Virus record (IMG/VR): IMGVR_UViG_3300037325_000105
Coordinates: 1-41,729 of that record
From: a virus
Length of the DNA: 41,729 nucleotides
Reading direction: 5' to 3' (one strand)
The translations under genes and the position numbers were made by a program. Under the pieces are notes generated by a model, which saw only the letters and a program-made list of their open reading frames with translations, ran no database searches and was not told the origin of the DNA. Positions 13,060 to 19,291 of this stretch are shown in pieces. The first letter of the stretch is position 1. Each line of letters opens with the position of its first letter.

Positions 13060-13145
13060 AAACAGTGACAAGTACTTCGGTTATCCGATTATAACTAACC
13101 AAATCTTCTACTACGACTTCTGGTTGTACTTGCCACTGTTTTAGG
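13060..13145 (+). terminator. Long-stem hairpin, probable terminator
   Basis: AAACAGTGACAAGTAC (13060-13075) pairs with GTACTTGCCACTGTTT (13126-13141), 15 of 16 positions, across a 50-nt loop that can fold internally. TTTTAG follows. It lies directly after the 12810-13055 stop. The large loop is unusual for a plain terminator. Confidence 0.55.
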
Positions 13146-13232
13146 GCTGACGAGAGCCGTGTGGGGTCTTTACTTCCTTTCTGACCACATGAGAGGTGCA
13201 ACTCCTCTACAGCCCACGTGCAAAGGAGAACT
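13144..13232 (+). ncRNA. Structured leader RNA related to the T-loop family (copy 5, tentative)
   Basis: GGGCTG (13144-13149) pairs with CAGCCC (13210-13215). Inside, AGAGG/CCTCT is capped by the loop TGCAACT, giving the shared string GGTGCAACTCC. ACG follows P1, as in copies 1-4. The 5' side is longer and holds an extra hairpin (TGTGG/CCACA). Instead of an independent P3, CAC-G-TGC before the ribosome site can pair with GCAGTG after the ATG, enclosing AAAGGAG and the start codon. That would be a translational switch. Confidence 0.55.
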
Positions 13233-13400
13233 ATGGCAGTGTATGACTACGAGTGCGCAACTTGTAAAAGTGTTATTGAAATTAGCCACCCCGTTAGTGA
13301 TTCCCCAACTATCATTTGTATGACGTGCTCTACTGCACGGAGAAAGAAATTCTCACTAGGCGCAGCCATCTTTAAGGGTGGCGGATGGGGTAAAAGCTAA
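13233..13400 (+). CDS. FmdB-like zinc-ribbon protein
   Basis: A 55-residue protein. YDYECATC and CMTC form the zinc ribbon, and FKGGGWGKS ends it, the layout of the FmdB/CxxC_CXXC_SSSS family of putative regulatory proteins. The ATG at 13233 has AAAGGAG in front and is preferred over a GTG 15 nt upstream. The leader carries structured RNA copy 5. Confidence 0.8.
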   Translation: MAVYDYECATCKSVIEISHPVSDSPTIICMTCSTARRKKFSLGAAIFKGGGWGKS

Positions 13401-13498
13401 TGGCTAAAACAAGTAACGATAAGAGAAACAACGGGAAGTCTTCTAAGAAGCACCCAAAGACTTTTGACTCAGTTAAAAGGAAGCTAGTAAAAGCTTAA
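13400..13498 (+). CDS. Tiny basic protein (32 aa)
   Basis: The frame begins MAKTSNDKRNNGKSSKKHPK and is about one third Lys/Arg. Its ATG overlaps the preceding stop (TAATG). It could bind nucleic acid; function unknown. Confidence 0.55.
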   Translation: MAKTSNDKRNNGKSSKKHPKTFDSVKRKLVKA

Positions 13499-13504
13499 AG
13501 ACTT

Positions 13505-13578
13505 TCCCCTTTAGCTCAATTCGGCAGAGCGGCGAGCTGTTAACTCGTAGGTTCTTGGTTCAAGTCCAGGAAGGGGAG
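13505..13578 (+). tRNA. tRNA-Asn (anticodon GTT)
   Basis: The acceptor is TCCCCTT/AAGGGGA, with G as discriminator. The D arm is GCTC/GAGC. The anticodon stem is GCGAG/CTCGT with loop CTGTTAA. The T arm is CTTGG/CCAGG with loop TTCAAGT. CCA is not encoded. U1-A72 and G73 agree with bacterial tRNA-Asn. Confidence 0.95.
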
Positions 13579-13587
13579 CTTAGAACA

Positions 13588-13599
13588 CCAACACAAACA
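13588..13599 (+). promoter_or_regulatory. CCAACACAAACA motif
   Basis: A sense copy of the 12-mer, 9 nt after the tRNA and 20 nt before the next gene. Same placement type as the copies at 2790, 4416, 25476 and 40343. Confidence 0.5.
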
Positions 13600-13619
13600 A
13601 TCTGTGGCACACTATTTAT

Positions 13620-13772
13620 GTGACCTGGTACGGACCTATAGACCCTTACGACGCTGATACAGCGGATGATGTCTATTTTGATGGCGAAGAGCTAGACGAA
13701 GACCTACTTTACTCCTTGTTTGACGAGAGTGAATATGAAGTTGAGGTCTTCTCAGATGAAGAGGAAAAATGA
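13620..13772 (+). CDS. Small acidic protein (50 aa)
   Basis: A GTG-started frame, MTWYGPIDPYDADTADDVYF at the start, very rich in Asp/Glu. It ends overlapping the next ATG (ATGA). No ribosome site is seen before the GTG. Its charge could suit a DNA mimic or an interaction partner of the following basic protein; that is speculation. Confidence 0.6.
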   Translation: MTWYGPIDPYDADTADDVYFDGEELDEDLLYSLFDESEYEVEVFSDEEEK

Positions 13773-13951
13773 CTAGACCCTTAAGCGGCAACGAGCTACG
13801 TAAAGGTAAGCCTGCCCCAGGAGAATTAGAGCACATGGTAGTTGCTACCAAGCTAGGGCCAGGAACCGCACGGGCAAAGAAGGTTCCTTCTAAAAAGATT
13901 GCTACAAGCTCCAGCCTAACCCAAAGACAACCTAAGAAAAAGAAGAGATAA
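13769..13951 (+). CDS. Small basic protein
   Basis: A 60-residue protein with a strongly basic C-terminus (QRQPKKKKR), coupled by ATGA to the acidic gene before it. Function unknown. Confidence 0.65.
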   Translation: MTRPLSGNELRKGKPAPGELEHMVVATKLGPGTARAKKVPSKKIATSSSLTQRQPKKKKR

Positions 13952-13953
13952 CA

Positions 13954-14283
13954 ATGCTTCCTGAATACGAAAAGAGCCAGATGGCTCCCTACCTAAGGGA
14001 GTTCAACATGGTCCCAGGTGTAGACCAAGTAGCAGCAGCTAGAGAAAGCTCTTTTGGGGGCAGCACTCGGGGACCTGCGGTTCCAGGCTCACCTTTTTGG
14101 CACGGCTACCCAGTCATGTACGCAGGTGCAAATAACTATGCAGCTATGAGCACGGGCTCAAACACTTCTATGCAGGGAACTCCTGGAGACACATCGGCAG
14201 GAGACCGCGCCGCAGACGCTATCGGAGGAGCACCAGGAGACGGTGCTGATGGCGGAGGAGACGGTGGCGGCTCTGGGATGTGA
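13954..14283 (+). CDS. Hypothetical protein with Gly/Asp-rich tail
   Basis: A 109-residue protein. The N-terminal half has MLPEYEKSQMAPYLREFNMV and aromatic patches; residues from about 80 on are low-complexity Gly/Ala/Asp. It could be a minor virion or lysis-related protein. No family recognised. Confidence 0.65.
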   Translation: MLPEYEKSQMAPYLREFNMVPGVDQVAAARESSFGGSTRGPAVPGSPFWHGYPVMYAGANNYAAMSTGSNTSMQGTPGDTSAGDRAADAIGGAPGDGADGGGDGGGSGM

Positions 14284-14326
14284 GTCCCAGCAACTAGCTA
14301 CCCCAAAGTTTACGCCGACATCGGAC

Positions 14327-14370
14327 CCTAAGTAAGTCACAATGGTAGTACACGTAAATTACTTAGGAGA
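14327..14370 (+). promoter_or_regulatory. Hairpin that can mask the endolysin ribosome site
   Basis: CCTAAGTAA (14327-14335) is exactly complementary to TTACTTAGG (14359-14367), a 9-bp stem with a 23-nt loop. The 3' arm overlaps the AGGAGA ribosome site (14365-14370) of the endolysin ATG at 14374. When folded, initiation should be reduced, which would fit delayed lysis. Confidence 0.65.
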
Positions 14371-14373
14371 ACT

Positions 14374-14910
14374 ATGTCTTGGCTAATGCCGTTCCCCGAA
14401 AGCGCCATTACAGGTGAATACGGGACTATGTCTGCCTTTCGTCGGCAGAACAACATGCAACCTCACTCAGGTACAGACTGGGCCCCTTCTGGTTCTAATA
14501 AGGGTAGAACTGGAATACCATCTATTGCTGCAGGAACTATAAAGCTTATCCAGTGGTCTGATGTCCTTGGCTGGGTTATTGTCCAAACCGCTATGGCTAA
14601 AGACAAGAAGGTATGGTATCTAGGATACTCCCACATTTCTTGCAATAACCACGGGATGAATTGTAGAGGACCCCGAGTTGAGGGGCCTCATGCTCCTATA
14701 AACAAAACGGTAGGCACAAAGGTTGAAGCTGGGCAACTTATGGCTTACATCGGTAACACGGGCTCTGGAAGTTCAGGGCCCCATCTCCATGGAACCGCGT
14801 CTCGGACCCTAAAAGGTGTCTTTGGAGCAACGTCTGCGAAGGTGGACCTTAAGAAGCTTATCGAGGCTAATCTTGTAGAGATTTGTCCTTGCTGCAAGAG
14901 AGAGCTATGA
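14374..14910 (+). CDS. M23-family (LytM-type) peptidase endolysin
   Basis: A 178-residue protein. PHSGTDW (30-36) supplies the H-x3-D pair (H31, D35), YSHI supplies H87, and SGPHLHG supplies the H-x-H pair (H137, H139). This is the complete zinc site of M23/lysostaphin-type peptidases, which cut peptidoglycan cross-bridges or stems. It is followed directly by holin genes, so it is the endolysin. The C-terminus has CPCC, possibly a second metal site or disulphides. No separate wall-binding domain or signal peptide is seen, so export by holin is expected. Confidence 0.88.
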   Translation: MSWLMPFPESAITGEYGTMSAFRRQNNMQPHSGTDWAPSGSNKGRTGIPSIAAGTIKLIQWSDVLGWVIVQTAMAKDKKVWYLGYSHISCNNHGMNCRGPRVEGPHAPINKTVGTKVEAGQLMAYIGNTGSGSSGPHLHGTASRTLKGVFGATSAKVDLKKLIEANLVEICPCCKREL

Positions 14911-15194
14911 AATCTATCATAAATGCATTGTTCTTCTTAAAGGAAGAGTCTGAGGCACCGCAAGGCCCTAGCTGGAAATTTCGTAGAACTCTAATCTTTG
15001 GAGCCTACCGCCTAGGCTTTGCCATGGTTATACTTGGGGGCTTCACTTTTCTAAACGACATGTACGGTGTAGGTGTCGCCCTTATTACAGGCGGAGTATC
15101 TCTTATCAGCATTATATTGACCGCTTACACAGCGATTGCTACACTTGAAGATATAAAATTATACAAACCCAATAACAACGAAATGGAGCCATAA
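14907..15194 (+). CDS. Two-TM membrane protein, candidate holin
   Basis: A 95-residue protein. The ATG at 14907 overlaps the endolysin stop (ATGA). Two hydrophobic stretches (LIFGAYRLGFAMVILGGFTF and VGVALITGGVSLISIILTAY) follow a charged N-terminus; the C-terminus is polar. Position between endolysin and r1t-type holin suggests a second holin or antiholin. Confidence 0.7.
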   Translation: MKSIINALFFLKEESEAPQGPSWKFRRTLIFGAYRLGFAMVILGGFTFLNDMYGVGVALITGGVSLISIILTAYTAIATLEDIKLYKPNNNEMEP

Positions 15195-15400
15195 TGACTA
15201 TTCTGACTAAGAAGTTCTGGAGTTTTGCGGGAGAACGCGCCGTAAAAACATTTGCACAGGCCGCAGTGGCTGTACTAGGAACTGGCAGTATCGGATTGCT
15301 AGCTATTGACTACGTAACCCTAATAAGCATCTCTGGTGGAGCAGCCCTACTATCAGTGCTAACTTCTATCATCGCTGTAACTAGCCCTAAAGAAGACTAG
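15194..15400 (+). CDS. r1t-type holin
   Basis: A 68-residue protein. KKFWSFAGERAVKTFAQ followed by two hydrophobic segments is the pattern of the phage r1t holin family, common in phages of Gram-positive and actinobacterial hosts. It forms the membrane lesion that releases the endolysin. Overlaps the preceding stop by one base. Confidence 0.82.
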   Translation: MTILTKKFWSFAGERAVKTFAQAAVAVLGTGSIGLLAIDYVTLISISGGAALLSVLTSIIAVTSPKED

Positions 15401-15409
15401 AAACATCTC

Positions 15410-15628
15410 GTGGCACCCTTTATGCTTCCCCGTAAGCAACTAGTCCCTAATAAGCAGGTCATTACTCCTAGACCTGTTTCCCCTATGTTGGGAAATCAGT
15501 GGCCTAAATCAAACGAAAAACCAAGCATAATTAGCTGGGCTTCACCAGGCAGAGGTGCTGCTGGAGAATCTGTTAGTGGAGGACCAAATACTAAAAGATG
15601 GGCAATACGAAAAGGCCCAATGAGATAG
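15410..15628 (+). CDS. Hypothetical basic protein
   Basis: A 72-residue Pro/Lys/Arg-rich frame from a GTG at 15410, with no clear ribosome site. Its last 38 bp overlap the antisense gene 15591-15779. It may be real or a chance frame. Confidence 0.45.
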   Translation: MAPFMLPRKQLVPNKQVITPRPVSPMLGNQWPKSNEKPSIISWASPGRGAAGESVSGGPNTKRWAIRKGPMR

Positions 15629-15779
15629 CCACATAACCTAGAGCTACGCCTATCCATCCGATAGTGCGTAGCTTTTTGGCAAATGGGTCCTTTGAGCCTT
15701 GGGACAGCCACTGCAAAAACAACATAAAGAATGTGCAAAAGACTACAAAGATGATGAATAGAATAAGAAGGGTCTGCAT
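15591..15779 (-). CDS. Two-TM membrane protein on the opposite strand
   Basis: A 62-residue frame encoding MQTLLILFIIFVVFCTFFML, a short loop with KDPFAKK, and a second hydrophobic stretch (IGWIGVALGYVAISLGLFVL). CGGAGAA is well spaced before its ATG, and TTGCAG/TATGAT with an 18-bp spacer lies about 30-60 bp upstream. It is the only convincing leftward gene right of 7916. Being within the lysis region, it could be an antiholin or superinfection factor; that is inference. Confidence 0.6.
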   Translation of the reverse strand: MQTLLILFIIFVVFCTFFMLFLQWLSQGSKDPFAKKLRTIGWIGVALGYVAISLGLFVLPIF

Positions 15780-15802
15780 AAGTTCTCCGAGTATCGTGTG
15801 CG

Positions 15803-15832
15803 GTATCAGCTATCATACTTCACAATAGTAGA
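15803..15832 (-). promoter_or_regulatory. Putative promoter for the antisense membrane gene
   Basis: On the minus strand TTGCAG and TATGAT are separated by 18 bp, close to a sigma-70-type promoter, and lie upstream of the 15779 start. Assigned by eye only. Confidence 0.4.
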
Positions 15833-15864
15833 TACCTGCAACTTACCTTAGGACCTGTTTATAA

Positions 15865-16218
15865 ATGTCTTCAGAAATGACTTTAATCCTAACCCTCGCT
15901 GCCAGCATCACTGTGGTAGTAGGTGCTGTGTTTGCTATTAAGCAACTAGTCAGTCCCATTTTTAAAAGGCTCTTCGCCGCGATGGCCGCGTGGGAGAACT
16001 TTATGATGGATTGGGCAGGGACCAGGGGCCGTGACGGTAGAGACGGAGACCCTGGAGTTATGGAAAGACTTAATAAGATTGACGGTCAGTTATCTAATAA
16101 TGGGGGAAGCTCCCTTAAGGATGCGGTAGACCGCATTGAAGATAGAATTGAAAAAGGTGACAAAAAGTTTCAATTGCTAGAAAAGCGCATTGCTAAGCTA
16201 GAAGAATACGAGTTATGA
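15865..16218 (+). CDS. Membrane-anchored coiled-coil protein, DUF2746-like
   Basis: A 117-residue protein. Residues 6-26 form a membrane segment (LILTLAASITVVVGAVFAI). GRDGRDGDPGVMERLNKIDG and SSLKDAVDRIEDRI follow, then a Lys/Glu coiled coil. The order membrane segment, Gly-rich turn, VMERL and SSLKDAVDR resembles the actinophage DUF2746 family, often found near lysis genes. Function unknown. Confidence 0.65.
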   Translation: MSSEMTLILTLAASITVVVGAVFAIKQLVSPIFKRLFAAMAAWENFMMDWAGTRGRDGRDGDPGVMERLNKIDGQLSNNGGSSLKDAVDRIEDRIEKGDKKFQLLEKRIAKLEEYEL

Positions 16219-16784
16219 TTAAATCCCCTTACACTTTTAACGAGGGAGCAGCCAGCAAGATAGCTGGAGGCTTGGGTAAAAGAGTTAATAGCGCCGTGCA
16301 GTTTTATGGTAAAGTCAAGGCCGCCCCTTTAAAAGCTGAAGAAAAGGCTCAGGCAGCTGTTGACAGAGCTAGCGCAAAGAAGACGGCCTTTGAAGAAGGC
16401 CATGCAGATAAGGTAAGTAAGGCCACAGAGATGTCTAACGCCCGCTCCACAGGAGCTCGGGCTCTGGCTAAAGAACGCGCCAGGGGAGTTGTCTCGGTAG
16501 AGAAGGCACGCCAGCAAACTGAAAAAGAAAAACAGAATACTTCTGCTCAAAAAGCTAAGGAGAAGGCCACTCCTCGCGCAGCACCTATGAGGGCAGCTAC
16601 TGCGAAAACGTCTGCAGTAAAATCCCCGCCAGCTAAAGCCGCTGCTAAACCAGCAGCTATCAAGTCCCCTGTTAAAAACACGGATAAAGATGGGGTTCTA
16701 TTACCTATCAACAAGCGCCCAAAACCAATTATGTTTCCTAGCCCAAAGCTAAATAAAGATGCTCAAGAACAATACGGAGATTAA
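16215..16784 (+). CDS. Lys/Ala-rich protein with histone-H1-like tail
   Basis: A 189-residue protein. Residues 1-120 are a long charged helix rich in Ala, Lys and Glu; 115-160 is an Ala-Lys-Pro tract of the type seen in histone H1-like proteins. It may be a DNA-binding or internal virion protein, but similarity may only be compositional. Overlaps the preceding stop (ATGA). Confidence 0.65.
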   Translation: MIKSPYTFNEGAASKIAGGLGKRVNSAVQFYGKVKAAPLKAEEKAQAAVDRASAKKTAFEEGHADKVSKATEMSNARSTGARALAKERARGVVSVEKARQQTEKEKQNTSAQKAKEKATPRAAPMRAATAKTSAVKSPPAKAAAKPAAIKSPVKNTDKDGVLLPINKRPKPIMFPSPKLNKDAQEQYGD

Positions 16785-16786
16785 AT

Positions 16787-17026
16787 ATGAAATGTGCTGC
16801 ATGTACCTTAGACGCTCAATACGAGTATGCAACTGGGCCATTGAGCTCAATGCTATTTTGCGCAGGTCACGTACCTGGCTTCCTAAAAACTAAAACGGGA
16901 AGGCTAATGCTGAAGGTGTACACACCTGAAGTAGTGGCCCCTAAAGTAAGTAAGAAGAAGAAGGCTGAAGTTGCTGTGCCTAAAGAGGAGTCTTTAGAAG
17001 AAGTTTCCACTCCAACGGAGGAGTAA
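16787..17026 (+). CDS. Small zinc-ribbon protein
   Basis: A 79-residue protein. CAAC at 3-6 and LFCAGHV at 28-34 give the C-x-x-C ... C-x-x-H pattern seen also at 12573-12806. The C-terminal half is a Lys/Glu tail. Its stop overlaps the next ATG (TAATG). Confidence 0.7.
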   Translation: MKCAACTLDAQYEYATGPLSSMLFCAGHVPGFLKTKTGRLMLKVYTPEVVAPKVSKKKKAEVAVPKEESLEEVSTPTEE

Positions 17027-17262
17027 TGGGACTAGTTAGAAAGTTTGCCATACAGGGACACGCTATCCCTAGTACAGTATATAGGCCCCACGGACCTTTT
17101 CCACCCGAGGTTCTTGCGCAAACAAGGGTGGTACAAGAGGACTTACATTCCGATTCTTTGCATGAAGCACTAGATGACGTACGTATGTTCCGTTGTAAAG
17201 ACTGTGGGGACATCCTATACGAGGATGAACTATCCATTCATGAATGTGAGGAAGAAAACTAA
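17026..17262 (+). CDS. Protein with C-terminal zinc finger
   Basis: A 78-residue protein. FRCKDCGDILYEDELSIHEC forms a C-x-x-C ... H-x-C finger at the C-terminus. The N-terminal half has no recognised domain. Coupled by TAATG to both neighbours. Confidence 0.7.
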   Translation: MGLVRKFAIQGHAIPSTVYRPHGPFPPEVLAQTRVVQEDLHSDSLHEALDDVRMFRCKDCGDILYEDELSIHECEEEN

Positions 17263-17906
17263 TGGCAACAAACGAAAATGGTAATCTTGTTGATGACGCT
17301 GGAAACGTTGTCATAGACCATGTATGGGGCAACCTGCCCCCTCAGCCCAACGACGTTCGTCTTGAGAACGGCGGAGAGCTGCTGGACCCAGACCTAGATA
17401 ATCACGCATTGATGATTTCTGGTTGGAATGGGTTCCCTCTATATACCCCTAACTATTCAGGTGAAGGTCTAGGCAACCTCCTTGTACCTAGCGTACTTGG
17501 ACTTACAGCCGCCGCTGCACGTCGGTCTTTGATTGACGCTGGGTTCTTGACAGCCGACATCACCACCGCATCTGCGTATACCCCAACAGTTAGCAACGTA
17601 GCTCTAACCAGCAACGTAGCTACCCTAACTACTTCAGCAGCCCACGGCTTTGCAGTTGGTGACTCAGTAGTCATCGCTGGCCTGACTAACGTTGTATTCA
17701 ACGGTACTTTCACGCTGATTACTGGAACCACTGGTTCTACCTTGGTATTTGCTAAGACCAATGTTGACGTTGCAAGTGACCCAGAGACTGGCACCGCCAA
17801 GGTCGTCGCTAAGGCTGGCAAGATTGCCCTCCAGAGCGTCGCACCTGCTGCCAATGATGTAACTGAAGGTGACGCAATCACTATCACCCCTTACTACGCT
17901 AGCTAA
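17262..17906 (+). CDS. PASTA-domain protein split by an inserted virion-type domain
   Basis: A 214-residue protein. VPSVLGLTAAAARRSLIDAGF (75-95) is the first half of a PASTA domain. GKIALQSVAPAANDVTEGDA and ITITPYYAS (186-214) match its second half. Between them, residues of about 107-181 (TSAAHGFAVGDSVVIAGL, FNGTFTL) form a beta domain also found in the fibre proteins at 28626 and 31347. PASTA domains bind peptidoglycan stems or beta-lactams, so the protein may decorate the particle and touch the cell wall. The product lies just before a strong terminator. Confidence 0.72.
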   Translation: MATNENGNLVDDAGNVVIDHVWGNLPPQPNDVRLENGGELLDPDLDNHALMISGWNGFPLYTPNYSGEGLGNLLVPSVLGLTAAAARRSLIDAGFLTADITTASAYTPTVSNVALTSNVATLTTSAAHGFAVGDSVVIAGLTNVVFNGTFTLITGTTGSTLVFAKTNVDVASDPETGTAKVVAKAGKIALQSVAPAANDVTEGDAITITPYYAS

Positions 17907-17917
17907 GCAAAAGTAAT

Positions 17918-17960
17918 AGTTAACCCCCGCTCATACTTACATGAGTGGGGGTTAACTTTA
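17918..17960 (+). terminator. Rho-independent terminator
   Basis: A 17-bp stem (17918-17934 with 17941-17957, one G-T wobble) with the 6-nt loop ACTTAC is followed by TTATA. It separates the PASTA gene from the KTSC gene and is nearly symmetrical, so it could act in both directions. Confidence 0.8.
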
Positions 17961-17970
17961 TACTGGGGTC

Positions 17971-18804
17971 ATGGCTGCCGATAAAGAACTACGTAATCAA
18001 CTACGTAATCGCCTTACGGAAATTACGGGGGACTATGTAGTCCCTAGGCTGAGCCAGCTACCAACTACAAACCCAGTTCGTCAAATAGATGGGCAAACTC
18101 AAGTTGACCCCGCTACTGGCAAGCCGATTAGAGACCGTTACTCAGAGTTTCAAGCAGATGCATACCGTGAAGACCCTAACTATGGTGGGCAAGTATTTAA
18201 TGGGAATGACTCATCAGCATATGGGAGGGACGTCTTTGATGAAGAGACCAACTTCTTTGGTGACCGCTTAACCCCTGTTAATCCAGAAAACTTAAACATA
18301 CCAACTTCGACGAGCAATGCTTCTCGTCCAAGGACCTTAGCTGCTGGCTACTACCTCTATGTAGGTGAGAGGGCAAAGCCATACGTAGACCAACGCGGTA
18401 AACTAACCGTTGTCTTCCGCGATGGAACCTTCTACAATTACTACAACGTGCCTCCAGGAACTTGGCAGACCTTTAAAAGCTCTATCTCTAAAGGCCCAAT
18501 GCTGAACAGGAAGAACCAGTTCCAAGGTTCCGACGGCGTACTGTTGGGATACCCTCACGGCCCTGCAGACCTGTCAGAAGTCCCTGTTGAATTGCAGAGG
18601 CAGGTTTACCGAGTAGCTAAGACTGCGTCAAGCGCATCTGTAGTTGGTAGGACTAGGTCTATACAAGTAGGAGACCGCAAGATTAGAACAGCTAACTACG
18701 TGTCTACAAGCTCTCAGAAGCGTGTGTCATCTGCCAAAAACCCCAGCGCCAATAGAGGAAAGAACCCCGCAGCAAAGATGGGGAAGAACCCGTATCAAAA
18801 ATAG
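17971..18804 (+). CDS. KTSC-domain protein
   Basis: A 277-residue protein. Residues of about 119-185 (LTVVFRDGTFYNYYNVPPGT, then SSISKGPMLNRKNQF) match the KTSC domain (F-x-x-G-x-x-Y-x-Y-x-x-VP, then S-x-G-x-x-x-N). KTSC domains occur in phage and bacterial proteins linked to lysyl-tRNA synthetase or of unknown role. The C-terminus is basic with repeats of KNPxA. Position before the terminase suggests a head or packaging accessory. Confidence 0.7.
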   Translation: MAADKELRNQLRNRLTEITGDYVVPRLSQLPTTNPVRQIDGQTQVDPATGKPIRDRYSEFQADAYREDPNYGGQVFNGNDSSAYGRDVFDEETNFFGDRLTPVNPENLNIPTSTSNASRPRTLAAGYYLYVGERAKPYVDQRGKLTVVFRDGTFYNYYNVPPGTWQTFKSSISKGPMLNRKNQFQGSDGVLLGYPHGPADLSEVPVELQRQVYRVAKTASSASVVGRTRSIQVGDRKIRTANYVSTSSQKRVSSAKNPSANRGKNPAAKMGKNPYQK

Positions 18805-18810
18805 GACAAC

Positions 18811-19131
18811 ATGCCAAAAATACACGACATCGGACCAAAACACTTTGTACAGTACATTAAGTTCCCCGTACAGTGGAAGAGCAAATTCTGGGTAAGAGGC
18901 TGGACTCAAGAGATTTCGGAGCCCTTTAGAACCTCTGCCCCACTAATTTTTAGAATGCCCCATAATAAAGCCCTTGTTATCGGTAGATGGACAGGTAACA
19001 TTGACACAGAAGAAGAAGCACTAAGTCGCGCAATAGAAGGTCGAGTACTAACAGATGAAGATTTTTACGAAGGCTGGCAGCCCCCCGCCTACAAAGCTTC
19101 AGAAGAGGGTAGAGAAGATTGGGACTACTGA
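18811..19131 (+). CDS. Hypothetical protein
   Basis: A 106-residue protein with several aromatic residues (FPVQWKSKFWVRGWTQ) and an acidic C-terminus. AGGACAAC precedes the ATG. Conserved position before the terminase suggests a packaging link; no domain recognised. Confidence 0.7.
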   Translation: MPKIHDIGPKHFVQYIKFPVQWKSKFWVRGWTQEISEPFRTSAPLIFRMPHNKALVIGRWTGNIDTEEEALSRAIEGRVLTDEDFYEGWQPPAYKASEEGREDWDY

Positions 19132-19291
19132 CCTAATTCTTTGGGTAGAGACTTCCCTGTACTCTATCGGCAAGAACATCACCCACTGGAGCAGAGAGTC
19201 TAACTCTGACATGTTGGAAGACGCCCACATGGGCGCTGAAGCCTTATTGGCAATTACTACTGAATTAAAACGTAGAGAGCGCAATGGCTGA
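19055..19291 (+). CDS. Small helical protein before terminase, start uncertain
   Basis: The credible part is the helical segment from DLILWVETSLYSIGKNITHW to LLAITTELKRRERNG. The only ATG is at 19055, which overlaps the preceding gene by 77 bp and gives an odd N-terminus (MKIFTKAGSPPP). An unusual ATT start near 19116, after GAGGGTAGAGAAG, would remove most of the overlap. It may be a small-terminase-like or adaptor factor; unproven. Overlaps the terminase start by 8 nt. Confidence 0.55.
   Translation: MKIFTKAGSPPPTKLQKRVEKIGTTDLILWVETSLYSIGKNITHWSRESNSDMLEDAHMGAEALLAITTELKRRERNG

Noticed and set aside
13147-13154. CTGACGAG, resembling the conserved CUGANGA box of hammerhead ribozymes
   Set aside because: No GAAA box or correctly placed stems II and III follow.
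13505-13578. tRNA gene as a prophage attachment site
   Set aside because: No integrase, no repeated tRNA fragment and no host-like flanks are visible in the window.
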